Positions 1 through 8,835 of a stretch of 33,923 bases of DNA are shown here, piece after piece. The DNA comes from CAZELM01 sp964512995 (GTDB lineage Bacteria; CSSED10-310), in NCBI GenBank assembly GCA_964512995.1, contig CAZELM010000042.1, positions 1 through 33,923 on the forward strand. The letters are read 5' to 3'. The translations under genes and the position numbers were made by a program. The notes beneath the pieces are model-generated. The model was not told the DNA's origin and did not search any database. It saw only the letters and a program-made list of their open reading frames with translations. Numbering within the stretch: position 1 is the first letter of the stretch; every line of letters begins with the position of its first letter.

Positions 1-232
1 CGCAGTGATAATACGACCATCCGTGGTGATAATATGACCATCCGCGGTGATAATACGACCATCCGTGGTGATAATACGACCATCCGTGGTGATAATATGA
101 CCATCCGCAGTGATAATACGACCATCCGCGGTGATAATATGACCATCCGTGGTGATAATATGACCATCCGCGGTGATAATACGACCATCCCGCAGTGATA
201 ATATGACCATCCGCAGTGATAATACGACTGTT
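1..232. repeat. 21-bp tandem repeat array L (about 11 units)
   Basis: Eleven units of 21 bp start at 1, 22, 43, 64, 85, 106, 127, 148, 169, 191 and 212. One extra C at 190 breaks the register. The core GTGATAATAYGACCATC is constant apart from the Y. Variable positions within the unit are 3 (C/T), 4 (A/G) and 14 (C/T), so every change is a transition and sits at a CG/TG/CA dinucleotide. The last unit degenerates into CTGTT. The array begins at base 1 of the window, so its true left end is not seen. It lies beyond the 3' end of the minus-strand gene ending at 680. It reads as an open heptapeptide frame, but the 1-bp insertion and absence of a gene context argue against coding. Function unknown. 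Confidence 0.97.
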
Positions 233-326
233 CGCGGCAAAATAGGCCGAGGCAGCAGACGGTCATTCACAATCGGAAGTCAACGGCGAAATGAATGGAG
301 AAGGGCAATATGCAGGTTCCTTTTTT

Positions 327-359
327 ACCCTCTCCCAGCGTCAGCGACCGGGAGAGGGT
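327..359. repeat. REP-like hairpin (CCCTCTCCC / GGGAGAGGG)
   Basis: A perfect 10-bp inverted repeat, ACCCTCTCCC at 327-336 and GGGAGAGGGT at 350-359, encloses a 13-nt loop. A second pair of arms follows, GCCGGCC at 361-367 and GGCCGGC at 397-403, and then GGGGTGAGGG. The combination CCCTCTCCC, GGGAGAGGG and GGGGTGAGGG resembles REP/BIME-type elements seen in many bacterial genomes. That assignment is from memory of the motif, not from a search. The T-run at 321-326 lies on the wrong side for a terminator of the minus-strand gene at 680. Confidence 0.5.
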
Positions 360-394
360 CGCCGGCCGATTCGCTCAGGGATCAATAGATCAAC

Positions 395-593
395 ATGGCC
401 GGCGGGGTGAGGGAACCAATCCATTGCCATCGTTCAGCATATGTGGGAACAGTGTCCAGCAACAGCGGATATCTGGATAGCCTGTGATCGGAGATGGCCG
501 GCGGGGTGAGGGAACCATGCCATTGCCATCGTTCAGCAGACGTGGGAACAGTGTCCAGCAACAGCGGATATCTGGATTGTCCTGTGATCGGAG
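395..593. repeat. Direct duplication of a 99-100 bp block
   Basis: Copy 1 (395-493) and copy 2 (494-593) abut each other. Both open with ATGGCCGGCGGGGTGAGGGA and close with CCTGTGATCGGAG. They differ at only a few positions, for example CAATCC versus CATGCC, CATATG versus CAGACG, and GGATAGCC versus GGATTGTCC. Each copy carries the GGGGTGAGGG part of the REP-like element, so the duplication may have arisen with it. No gene is seen in 233-679; short open frames there are unconvincing because they run through the repeats. Confidence 0.9.
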
Positions 594-679
594 ATTGCTG
601 ATGGACTGAGTGCCGTTGTGCGCTATTTAACGTCGCTTGCTGCCGGCCTCTCTTATACGCGCGGTGTGCGGGTCCCGGC

Positions 680-2233
680 TCAGAATCGTTTTCTCAGCAG
701 TACACGATCAATCGACAGAGCGTGTTCGTCAATACAATAGGAGAGCACCCGGAATTCCATCTGAGCTGCTCCATCGTATAAAAACGGCAGGTAAAAATCC
801 TGATAGGTTCCCGGTTTTTCAAACATCCGCGCAGTCAGACCAAACGATGCATACACTTTATGCGTCCGTTCATTGCCGATCCGTCCATCGTGTGCGAATA
901 CATCGAGAGTCGCAATATTGTCGGAAACAACGTTGGGATCGATTTTCAGTCTGAATACCGCATCATATAGTCCGGGGAGTGGCAATTCGATATACGGGCC
1001 ATACAGCAATGCATGGCCATTGGTTATCACCAATCCGTCCGATGGATCAGACTCCGGCACCATGACAGCTCCGGAGTGAAGCAATGTGGAACTGTCCCAT
1101 GTTTGATGGAAATTGGTGCCATCAATGCTGAGCTCCTTCAGAAAAAAATCATGATATCCGAACACCATCATCTTTAATAATGCCCGGATTTCTGTTTGCT
1201 GCTCCAGTTCGAATGCCAATTCCAGACTCGTATAGGAGTTGGTAACACTGAATTGCTCTTGCAGAAAATGTCGTTGTTGAATAATGGAGCCATCCGGTAC
1301 TTTCACCACCAGCAGACCGGCAACGGTGTGATGAGGTTCTGTTTCCATCACACTGTAAGCTGTAATCCGTGCGCTGTACTCTCCGGCATCCAGCACGATC
1401 GGAGGTGATGATGCGATGGTCGGGTCTGTCGTCCATGCATGGCGATCGTTGGCCTGATCATCGGGATGCAACTTCCCGGTAAAATGAGAAAAAACCGATT
1501 CCTCCAAAACAATCTCCGGCAATGCGTAATACCGTGTCAAGTCCTGTTCCAATCGCTGTTTTCCGATATTGGTACCGTAAATATGTAACGCGTCAATCTG
1601 GACAGCAACCCTGGCATCGTAAACATTGCCATCAGCAGACACAACAAGTGACACCGGTGTCAGATTTTCGATATTATCCGGGCAATGGGATGATTCCTGA
1701 TCGTTCAGTGTATAATGAAGTCCTTTATCATTGCCATTGATGGTCACATGGATAAATGATTCGCACGACTGAGAAGTAAAATCCCATGTGATTCCCAGAT
1801 GAAACCATTTATTGGGACACCAATAATCCACCGGGAGATTGGCATCGAAATAATTCTTATGCGCAGCATCTTTAAATCTGAGTGATAGCCGCGAGTTGTC
1901 TTTGAAGAAAACAAGTGATCCCAGGTTCGGATCAAACGCTATTTTCATGAGAGATAAGGATTTGGGGAGCGGTTCCGGTTCCATCACCTTCATCCAGCAC
2001 GTGACAGCGCCTCTGGAATTCCATTCATGATCTTGAGGAAATTCCATCCGCCATTCCATGGGAGATGCGATCTGAAGCGCATTGCCCTGAATACCCGGAA
2101 CAACCGTACCCCCGGAATGAACGATATCATCAAACTCCATCTGCTGAAGTGGTTGATCTGAGGCATCGGGACAGGAGCATGCTGTGAAAAACACTGTCAG
2201 GCTGATGATCATTTTCAGGCTCGTCTGACACAT
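680..2233 (-). CDS. Secreted lipoprotein with LamG/ConA-like domain
   Basis: This 517-residue protein has a short hydrophobic N-terminus ending FFTAC, a plausible but non-canonical lipobox. A second start at residue 8 (2212) would give a more usual signal peptide. Residues about 30-240 look like a concanavalin/LamG-type beta sandwich, with the run GAVTCWMKV, then KWFHLGITWDF, then a strand about a ligand or cell-surface fold. The rest is beta-rich with alternating hydrophobics and may form one or two further jelly-roll domains. The gene starts 3 nt after the stop of the GT-C-like membrane gene upstream, so the two are probably translated together. No catalytic motif was recognised; the role is likely carbohydrate or surface binding, by inference. 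Confidence 0.8.
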   Translation of the reverse strand: MCQTSLKMIISLTVFFTACSCPDASDQPLQQMEFDDIVHSGGTVVPGIQGNALQIASPMEWRMEFPQDHEWNSRGAVTCWMKVMEPEPLPKSLSLMKIAFDPNLGSLVFFKDNSRLSLRFKDAAHKNYFDANLPVDYWCPNKWFHLGITWDFTSQSCESFIHVTINGNDKGLHYTLNDQESSHCPDNIENLTPVSLVVSADGNVYDARVAVQIDALHIYGTNIGKQRLEQDLTRYYALPEIVLEESVFSHFTGKLHPDDQANDRHAWTTDPTIASSPPIVLDAGEYSARITAYSVMETEPHHTVAGLLVVKVPDGSIIQQRHFLQEQFSVTNSYTSLELAFELEQQTEIRALLKMMVFGYHDFFLKELSIDGTNFHQTWDSSTLLHSGAVMVPESDPSDGLVITNGHALLYGPYIELPLPGLYDAVFRLKIDPNVVSDNIATLDVFAHDGRIGNERTHKVYASFGLTARMFEKPGTYQDFYLPFLYDGAAQMEFRVLSYCIDEHALSIDRVLLRKRF

Positions 2234-2236
2234 GGC

Positions 2237-4717
2237 CTAATGCTCAGAAATCGGTTTGGCTGAGATGGGCAAAGCGATCATTCGGACCGGCATGAATTCA
2301 AAATCAGCCGTTTTATCGCCGTAAAGAACGACCTTGAAAAGCGCTTCAGAACCATCCGGAATGGGCACATCGATCGATAGATTATCCTCCTGTTGCGAGT
2401 TGGCCGGGTTGACTCGTTCGGTGGTGTGTTTCGACTTGTCGAGCCGATTTTCAATCTGAAGAACGACTCTGTTTGGCTGATCATCGGGCAGCCACCGGAT
2501 GGGAGCCTCGAAACGATAGGTATAACCTCCCGGCCACGTATAATCGGGGAAATCCTGAGCATAAACAGCCGGATAGAAGATCGTATATTTTTCCGGTGGA
2601 GCCGGCCGCCAGATATCCGGCACCTGTCCATATGTCACATACGGCAATCCCATCTGAGGGTGTCTGTGGTATTTATGAAACAATGAAAGGTATCCATTTC
2701 TCAGATCTTGCGAAAACCATCTGCGTTCGACATTGTTGTGAGTCATTGGAGATGAAACATAATGAGCTCCCGTGATAACACCTGTCACGATCCCAACCCA
2801 GACCATCAGCAGAATCAGCGGAGGCATCATCGGGAGCTGAATGCGTCTCGATCGCGAATAGGCGGTTCCGATTGTGATGATGAAGAACCAGTAGAGGAGC
2901 TGCTGATACTCCCGTCGACCTGCCTTCAAGGCATCCGGCGTGATATGGCTCCATCGACCCCCACGTTCGATCAAGGGGAGGATTTGGGTCCAGTCGATTT
3001 CTCCAGAGATCGATGCCCAATGAGATGAGCCCCAGGGACTCTCTTCCGGATACAGAAATGGCGAACAATCCTGGTGACGATACGGCGTACTCATCACGGA
3101 TCGATATGAAAAAACAAGTGACATGATCAGCACAGAACTGCATAGCCATGTTCGTGGCCAACTCCAGGATCGTTCAGTGACAAAAAGTGAAATCGGAATC
3201 CACAACAGAGGCACGATGGGAATCAGGAAACGGCCTGGCGGTGAGAACCCCCCCCACCACATCTGGTACATTCCCATCAGGGCAGTAAATCCGATAACCA
3301 TGAAACTCCACATCAGAAATCGATATCGATCCCGCTGCATGAAGATCCGTGCTCCGGGTAAAACGAGAAGGTAAACCGGTGCGATTGCAAACAATCCCCA
3401 TTTCTGATCCAGTAATTCTCCGAATACTCCCATCCAGCTTTCTTTCAGCATCAATCGGGCGAAGAATTCTTTCCCGATGGAGTAAGGGGCTGTTGGCAAG
3501 GGTGTTCCAAATTGAGCCATCATGAAAAAAGACAATATGCCGAGGGTGATGATGGGTGGAATGATCAGCAGAGGTCTGAGCGATTTTTTTCTAAACATGA
3601 TGCAGATGATGAAAATTCCAAAAGATACAAGCAGGAACATATATTTTTGATGGAGAATCGGGATGATGGCCAGCAGAAAGCCATCCCAAAGGTCATGCTG
3701 GTTTGGCAGTGGAAAGAACAATCGCCGAAACAGACGCAGGACAATCCATGCCGCAATGGTTTCTGGGTAAACCTGACTCGAAAATGGTAAGAGTGGAAGA
3801 GTAAACAGTGCGATCAGGGTCAACCCGCCGGCGATGCGCGTATCCCGAGAAAGTTGGAACAACATCAGACATAACTCGATGGCGATCAGGGTATAAATGC
3901 CACTCATGAACAGATAAAGGCTGTATGGCAGTCCTGGCCAGGCGATGTGGCGTCCTGCCAGATAAGCGGGTATCAATAAACTCGGAAATCCGGGTGGTCT
4001 GAATGATTTGTGACGCAGATGGAATTGACCACTCATGAACTCCCGATCCCGGCGGAGTTTTTCATCCGGAACAAGATTATAATCACCATCATCCCATAAG
4101 CTTCGAGCCAGCATGATATACTCCGGCTCATCGCCGGTCGGTTCATCCTGCCGGATCAATGGTGTCTGGATAATCAGCTCGATGGAACCAATTGCCCAGA
4201 CAAGTTCAATAACAGCTATTATAACAATAACCTGCTTGAGTGATGGCTGGATGAGCCACTTGATAATCCGGCGCTCGGATGTGATCGCAGGCTCAGATCT
4301 GTGAGATGGATTGACGGCAGAGTCTATTTTTCTGGTGGAGATCCTTCTGATTGCCAATGTGACTATGAGCAGGAGATACCAACCGAGTGCACTATCAGAT
4401 AGTATCCGGACCGGGATGGGTGGAGATTGCATCCATGCAAGCCGGACTCCGATGGGGATGGCAATCGATAATCCTGCCAGATTCCATTCAGTGATCGATC
4501 GAGTCAGAAAAAGAATCGGGAGCGCCATGATGATACCGATCAGACCACCTAGAATGAATCCCGTGAAAGTCCCCGGCAGGATTCCCAGGAAATGACCGTT
4601 CTGATGGATGTACTGATCGGGTGATACCGCATGGAACAGGTGGTGGGAATGGAGTGTACAAGCGGCAATTACTATAAAGCAACTCAACAAAGATAAATAT
4701 TTGGAGCGGTCAGGCAT
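2237..4717 (-). CDS. Polytopic GT-C-like glycosyltransferase (ArnT/PMT type)
   Basis: This 826-residue integral membrane protein has about a dozen or more hydrophobic segments. After a helix at about 163-185 comes GDEPEY (residues 195-200), in the first long extracytoplasmic loop. This acidic DEP motif is the hallmark position of GT-C enzymes that use polyprenyl-phosphate sugars (ArnT, PMT, GT39/GT83-type). Such enzymes transfer sugars on the periplasmic face. The N-terminal 150 residues form an additional membrane unit, which is longer than in typical family members. The final 130 residues are soluble and beta-rich. The donor and acceptor cannot be told from sequence. The gene lies 3 nt upstream of the LamG lipoprotein. 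No strong Shine-Dalgarno is seen at the ATG. Confidence 0.82.
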   Translation of the reverse strand: MPDRSKYLSLLSCFIVIAACTLHSHHLFHAVSPDQYIHQNGHFLGILPGTFTGFILGGLIGIIMALPILFLTRSITEWNLAGLSIAIPIGVRLAWMQSPPIPVRILSDSALGWYLLLIVTLAIRRISTRKIDSAVNPSHRSEPAITSERRIIKWLIQPSLKQVIVIIAVIELVWAIGSIELIIQTPLIRQDEPTGDEPEYIMLARSLWDDGDYNLVPDEKLRRDREFMSGQFHLRHKSFRPPGFPSLLIPAYLAGRHIAWPGLPYSLYLFMSGIYTLIAIELCLMLFQLSRDTRIAGGLTLIALFTLPLLPFSSQVYPETIAAWIVLRLFRRLFFPLPNQHDLWDGFLLAIIPILHQKYMFLLVSFGIFIICIMFRKKSLRPLLIIPPIITLGILSFFMMAQFGTPLPTAPYSIGKEFFARLMLKESWMGVFGELLDQKWGLFAIAPVYLLVLPGARIFMQRDRYRFLMWSFMVIGFTALMGMYQMWWGGFSPPGRFLIPIVPLLWIPISLFVTERSWSWPRTWLCSSVLIMSLVFSYRSVMSTPYRHQDCSPFLYPEESPWGSSHWASISGEIDWTQILPLIERGGRWSHITPDALKAGRREYQQLLYWFFIITIGTAYSRSRRIQLPMMPPLILLMVWVGIVTGVITGAHYVSSPMTHNNVERRWFSQDLRNGYLSLFHKYHRHPQMGLPYVTYGQVPDIWRPAPPEKYTIFYPAVYAQDFPDYTWPGGYTYRFEAPIRWLPDDQPNRVVLQIENRLDKSKHTTERVNPANSQQEDNLSIDVPIPDGSEALFKVVLYGDKTADFEFMPVRMIALPISAKPISEH

Positions 4718-4854
4718 GAATCGAATTCCGTCTTGTCATGGGATGAAGCAGGGACTCATTTCCGAATCGCTTCGGGAGAATACTATCGGGAATGGTGAAT
4801 TTCAACCGTGTTCATCAGACCATTGGAAGATGAATCCAAGCGCCATGGGGTTGC

Positions 4855-4883
4855 TTGACAATCTGATCGCGCTTATCTAGGCT
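4855..4883 (+). promoter_or_regulatory. Possible sigma70-type promoter for the 4984 gene
   Basis: A perfect TTGACA at 4855-4860 is followed after 17 nt by TAGGCT (4878-4883), a weak -10 match. It lies in the 266-bp divergent interval between two membrane glycosyltransferase genes and points toward the plus-strand gene, about 100 nt before its start. The -35 match is good and the -10 is poor, so confidence is low. Confidence 0.3.
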
Positions 4884-4983
4884 TCAGGTTCGTGCGATTC
4901 TGTAAGTAGATTTCTGAAAATCCACAATGTCTGAAACGCCATCTCCCGGATAAGCTGGTATCCGATCATTTTCAGTGGTGACC

Positions 4984-6987
4984 ATGTCAAACATCAAAAC
5001 AGTGCTTATTCTGTTGTTACTGATACTGACCGTTGGTATCCGGATACCCTATCTGCAGGATATCCCGCCCTGGAGTGCTGAGAATGAGAATGCACTGGTC
5101 ATCAAATTATTGAATGGCGAGTTTCCACTGATCAATCAAAATCCTCACATCGGCTCATTATCGTTATATATCATTGCCGGGTTTCTGATTGTCTTCGGTA
5201 AACATTGGTGGGTTGTCAGGCTGGTGCCATTTATCTTTGGTGTTGTCACCGTTCTGTTTACCTGTCGGTTGGGTTCGAACATTTTCGGCAAACGAATCGG
5301 GCTCGCTTCGGGTATCCTGATGAGCGTGACATGGTACCATGTGATTTTTTCAAGTCATTTTCCATGGTCAAACAGCCTGACACCATTCTTTACTACCGCG
5401 TTTCTGCTGGCATTTCAGCCATTCACAGTCTCCGGACCAAACGGAAGGAACTCGGGAGGTATACTCCGTTTGGGTTTATCGGGATTGTTGTTTGGTATGG
5501 CGGTCCAGACTCACCCTGAAGCTATCGTTTTATTGCCAGTCGTACCGATCGGCTTCGCTGGACATGACAATCATGTTTTTCGATGGATGAAACGACCGGC
5601 GGTGGTTCTTTTTTTCCTTTTCATGATGGTCGGGTATGGAAACATGATCTGGTACAATATCATAACCCGGCTTCATACGATTGCGTTTACATTATCTTAT
5701 CCGAAATATGCCCTTGTTGAACATTATTCGGCAGCTTCGGTCGCACTGAATTATCTGCAGGCGTTTCTTTATCTTCCCCGGATGATGCTCGGTTTTTATG
5801 ATGATTCCATTCCGTGGATGGCCTACTTCCGAAATCCGATCCTATGGATGATGTGGATCGCGATCATTGCCGGTATAGTGAAAGCGTTCAGAAAACATCA
5901 GTATATTATCCCCGTTTCGTTCATCTCCGGTATCCTGCTGATTCCTGCAATCAACAAAAATTATACGATCTTTCTGGGACGTTATCTCGTTTTTCTGTTC
6001 CCGTTGGCTACCATTCTCTGCAGCCTGGGTCTTTCATCACTTTGGACCCATGGTGTTCTATGCAAAAATCGTTTTTATAAATTTGGAGTTCAGTCGGGTG
6101 TTTATCTGGCAATGGGTGTCTTTCTGATACTCCCCATTCATCAGATCATGCAATATTATTCCGATGCGATGAAAATTGGAGAAACACGTCATCATTTTAA
6201 ACAATTCCTTACTCTGATCGAAGAGAATGAGTTAAAAAAACCATTCATATTTCTCGATGATTCTCCCACCATTGCCAAAGATTTCAGGCAATTTCTGGAG
6301 GAAGATGGGAAAAATGTTATTATGTTTGAATGGGATCAGGATGGAAACGGTCATTTACAGGATCGAATGTTTCAGGAGAAGCTCATGGCGATCCGGCGAC
6401 GATATCCGAGCCGGAGGATCATTGCTGCTGTTTCATTCTGGAACCGGGAATCGTTTCTGAAGTGTATTCCCATCCGCCGTATTTTGGGGAACATCGATCG
6501 AGTCGGATCCGGAGGTTGGGGGAACGTGTATCAGGTCTATGAACTCACAACCATCGGTAGTTCTGACTGGGTATTTAACACACTCATTCCAGACCGGATC
6601 AGAACACCCGTGTTCAGGACAGAATCTCCCGATCAGGCACCGGCGCTGAAATTATCACTCGATATCACTCCGATCGCACACCATTCGTCTGTACAGCGGA
6701 TCTCTGCAAGGGTTCAGAATCTGGCCGGTGAAATGGAGGTGGATATCTGTTTTGGGGTGATCGCTGCCAATAACCGGATTTTTTATTATCCAAATTGGGA
6801 TGATATCCCTCACTTTTATTCCACTCGATTGGATTCCGGAGTCGATACTGGCTTCTACCAATTTATGGATATTTATCCCGGTCAACTCCCGCCCGGCGTG
6901 TATGAGATATTTTTTGCCGCTATGGCTCCCAATACCATCCATCCACTCGGGCAGAGTGAATTGATTTCATTGTCGATACCATTGTGA
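4984..6987 (+). CDS. Polytopic GT-C-like membrane glycosyltransferase
   Basis: This protein of about 667 residues starts with MSNIKTVLILLLL and has roughly ten or more membrane helices over its first 400 residues, then about 270 soluble residues. The first loop reads IPPWSAENENALV, at the place where GT-C enzymes usually carry an acidic DE pair; here it is AENEN. The following stretch, with FGKRIGLASGILMSVTWYHV, resembles PMT/ArnT-like proteins in spacing. The C-terminal region includes a beta-domain from about 550. I chose the ATG at 4984 over GTG codons at 4975 and 4978, because GGTGA precedes it; the Shine-Dalgarno is weak either way. Its stop abuts the stop of the convergent gene at 6988 with no bases between them. 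The sugar substrate is unknown. Confidence 0.78.
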   Translation: MSNIKTVLILLLLILTVGIRIPYLQDIPPWSAENENALVIKLLNGEFPLINQNPHIGSLSLYIIAGFLIVFGKHWWVVRLVPFIFGVVTVLFTCRLGSNIFGKRIGLASGILMSVTWYHVIFSSHFPWSNSLTPFFTTAFLLAFQPFTVSGPNGRNSGGILRLGLSGLLFGMAVQTHPEAIVLLPVVPIGFAGHDNHVFRWMKRPAVVLFFLFMMVGYGNMIWYNIITRLHTIAFTLSYPKYALVEHYSAASVALNYLQAFLYLPRMMLGFYDDSIPWMAYFRNPILWMMWIAIIAGIVKAFRKHQYIIPVSFISGILLIPAINKNYTIFLGRYLVFLFPLATILCSLGLSSLWTHGVLCKNRFYKFGVQSGVYLAMGVFLILPIHQIMQYYSDAMKIGETRHHFKQFLTLIEENELKKPFIFLDDSPTIAKDFRQFLEEDGKNVIMFEWDQDGNGHLQDRMFQEKLMAIRRRYPSRRIIAAVSFWNRESFLKCIPIRRILGNIDRVGSGGWGNVYQVYELTTIGSSDWVFNTLIPDRIRTPVFRTESPDQAPALKLSLDITPIAHHSSVQRISARVQNLAGEMEVDICFGVIAANNRIFYYPNWDDIPHFYSTRLDSGVDTGFYQFMDIYPGQLPPGVYEIFFAAMAPNTIHPLGQSELISLSIPL

Positions 6988-8256
6988 TTATCTGAAGTAT
7001 ATCTCCGAGATACCGATACCATACGGTGTGTTGTCCGATGTATCATGGCATTGGGCTTTGAAAAATAGTGGAGTGACGGTCAGTGTCACCTTTGTTTCAT
7101 CTGAATCGCTGAATTGCTCTCGGGACAATGGAATCCGGATGCAGATGGATTCCTCCGTATGGTTTTTCTCGTAGATTGTTTGATTGTTGACAAGTATCTC
7201 AATGGATTGAGGTCCCGGAATACACTCGATATCCCGTCTGCCCTGAATATACAGAACACTGTCCGATTCGGGAGTCGGAAAAAGGAACTCGGTCACCGGA
7301 CTGATCCAATGAACTCCCTGGCTGTCGGCTTCCCCGAACGTCCCCTTCACGGTGATAAACTCCTTCAGGTCAAATTCTGAAACGCTGAATCCCAGTATTC
7401 TCTCATCCATGATGTTGGAACAGTGCTCGGGAGTAAATACTTTGTCACTTCGCAGAATCAGTTTTTCGTGTCCGAAAGGGAATGGTAATGGTCCGGTATC
7501 GGGGAGCGGGTTCACTTCACCCCGTAGTTTATCGTAGCGGAGTAACGCATAGAACGAAAACGTCGGCAAGGCGATCGGCTGCTCCAGTAATTTATGGGAA
7601 TCCCGTTCGAGGGTGAGTTGCCACTGATGGTCAGGTATGCATTTCAGATCAACGCCGCCTTTGCACGTCACGAATACCGGAAATGGCGGCGCTTCGTATT
7701 CAATGGTCCCGGTCCCATCATTCCATTGATGCGTTTCTTTCGTGGGTCCAGCTTCGGGCGGATACCAGCCTTTCGTCAACTGAACCCGATTCATCATGGC
7801 ATATGCATGGAACAGTGTCAGCCATTTCTGTTTTTTGGATTCTGATCCGATTCGCCCCATTTTTCCGGAAACGGTATTGATGATGCCCACACGAAAAGCT
7901 AATTTAAGCGAGTTAGGCAAAGGAGGGATTTTCACTAACCGACCGGTGTGTGAATAGTTCCCATCGAGGTCGATCTCCGGAAAAAACCGCTGATCCAGCC
8001 AGATCGTTTCACGTTTATCAATTGCCTGAAGACAGAGCATATAATTGTCAGGCAGCTTTTGTCCGGATGGCCATGTCAGGTGAATGAGAAGGGTGTAATT
8101 ACAGGTTATGAAATAGGTTTCCGAAGTACCGAAACTTGCCATAATCGCCGGATCCAACTCACCTGTGATATCCAGAAGGAAATCGTCAAGCAGGTAATCA
8201 CCTGATATCTGGCAGTGGGATAACAGAACAATAGAAATGAATAAAATGACACGCAT
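6988..8256 (-). CDS. Hypothetical lipoprotein, beta-rich
   Basis: The product is 422 residues. The chosen ATG at 8256 is preceded by AAGGGAG at good spacing and gives a clean signal peptide, MRVILFISIVLLSHC, with Cys as the likely lipid-anchor site. An ATG at 8283 would add nine residues and spoil the signal. The remainder is soluble and beta-rich, with no recognised catalytic motif. The C-terminal 80 residues recall the beta-rich ends of the neighbouring membrane proteins, for example the run SIEILVNNQTIYEKNH. It sits 27 nt after the lipocalin gene and probably shares its operon. I do not recognise the family. Confidence 0.75.
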   Translation of the reverse strand: MRVILFISIVLLSHCQISGDYLLDDFLLDITGELDPAIMASFGTSETYFITCNYTLLIHLTWPSGQKLPDNYMLCLQAIDKRETIWLDQRFFPEIDLDGNYSHTGRLVKIPPLPNSLKLAFRVGIINTVSGKMGRIGSESKKQKWLTLFHAYAMMNRVQLTKGWYPPEAGPTKETHQWNDGTGTIEYEAPPFPVFVTCKGGVDLKCIPDHQWQLTLERDSHKLLEQPIALPTFSFYALLRYDKLRGEVNPLPDTGPLPFPFGHEKLILRSDKVFTPEHCSNIMDERILGFSVSEFDLKEFITVKGTFGEADSQGVHWISPVTEFLFPTPESDSVLYIQGRRDIECIPGPQSIEILVNNQTIYEKNHTEESICIRIPLSREQFSDSDETKVTLTVTPLFFKAQCHDTSDNTPYGIGISEIYFR

Positions 8257-8283
8257 GGTGACTCCCTTCAGTGTCAATCCCAT

Positions 8284-8835
8284 TCAATCGACGATCTGAT
8301 TCTTTTCCATCAGACCGTCTATCGCATGATCCACAAGAATGAGCTTGTCCGTCTCGAATTCCAAAGATCTGGCATAATCGATCAGTGATTCACGGATTTT
8401 AGGATCCATTACCGGTTGACGAGCGAGTATCCACAGATAAGAACGATTCGGACCACAGACCATTGAATATTGGTAATGGTTCTTGTCCAGAGCGATGATA
8501 TTATAAGCGCCATAAAAGGGACCAAAGAATGAAACTTTCAACCTGCCCAGATCCGGTGTTTCCACAAAATAGGCTCGTCCTTCAGCTTGTTTCCACTTCT
8601 TCGATGCGATGTCGTACCCTCTGTTGACGACATGGATACCGCCATCTTTTCGCAACGTATAAGTTGCAGTAACACTTGTAAGCCCGCGCTCGAACGAATG
8701 ATCCAGCCGGGCGATTTCATACCATGTCCCCAGATAGCGATTCATATCGATCCCATCAACGGCTGTGATCCGATCCGGGAGATGTACGCATCCAGAGATC
8801 ATCGTTACCAGAAACAACAATAATCGATTTTTCAT
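8284..8835 (-). CDS. blc: Outer-membrane lipocalin (Blc family)
   Basis: The 183-residue product has signal peptide MKNRLLLFLVTMISGC with a lipobox Cys at 16. The lipocalin signature GTWYEIARLDHSFERGL follows (GTW at 36-38). The Blc-like elements VTATYTLRKDGGIHVVNRG, a later SFFGPFYGAYNIIALD and YLWILARQP follow in order. Length and motif order match bacterial lipocalins, which bind lysophospholipids or other lipids at the outer membrane. AGAGGATC lies 8 nt before the ATG at 8835 and decides the start. The first 80 nt overlap the 3' end of the upstream membrane gene in another frame. The gene symbol reflects family similarity only. Confidence 0.93.
   Translation of the reverse strand: MKNRLLLFLVTMISGCVHLPDRITAVDGIDMNRYLGTWYEIARLDHSFERGLTSVTATYTLRKDGGIHVVNRGYDIASKKWKQAEGRAYFVETPDLGRLKVSFFGPFYGAYNIIALDKNHYQYSMVCGPNRSYLWILARQPVMDPKIRESLIDYARSLEFETDKLILVDHAIDGLMEKNQIVD

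Noticed and set aside
1..232. CRISPR array
   Set aside because: Units are directly tandem with no spacers, and no cas genes are present.
321..359. Rho-independent terminator
   Set aside because: The T-run lies 5' of the hairpin on the plus strand; on the minus strand it would be an A-run, so neither strand gives hairpin plus U-tract.
173..480. Short open frames through array L and the 99-bp copies
   Set aside because: Frames run through repeats, cross an inserted base and have no ribosome site; a stop-free 21-bp unit is always open in that frame.
1149..1436. Alternative-frame open reading frames inside the LamG lipoprotein and other genes
   Set aside because: They overlap clearly coding frames on the same or opposite strand and show no motifs of their own.
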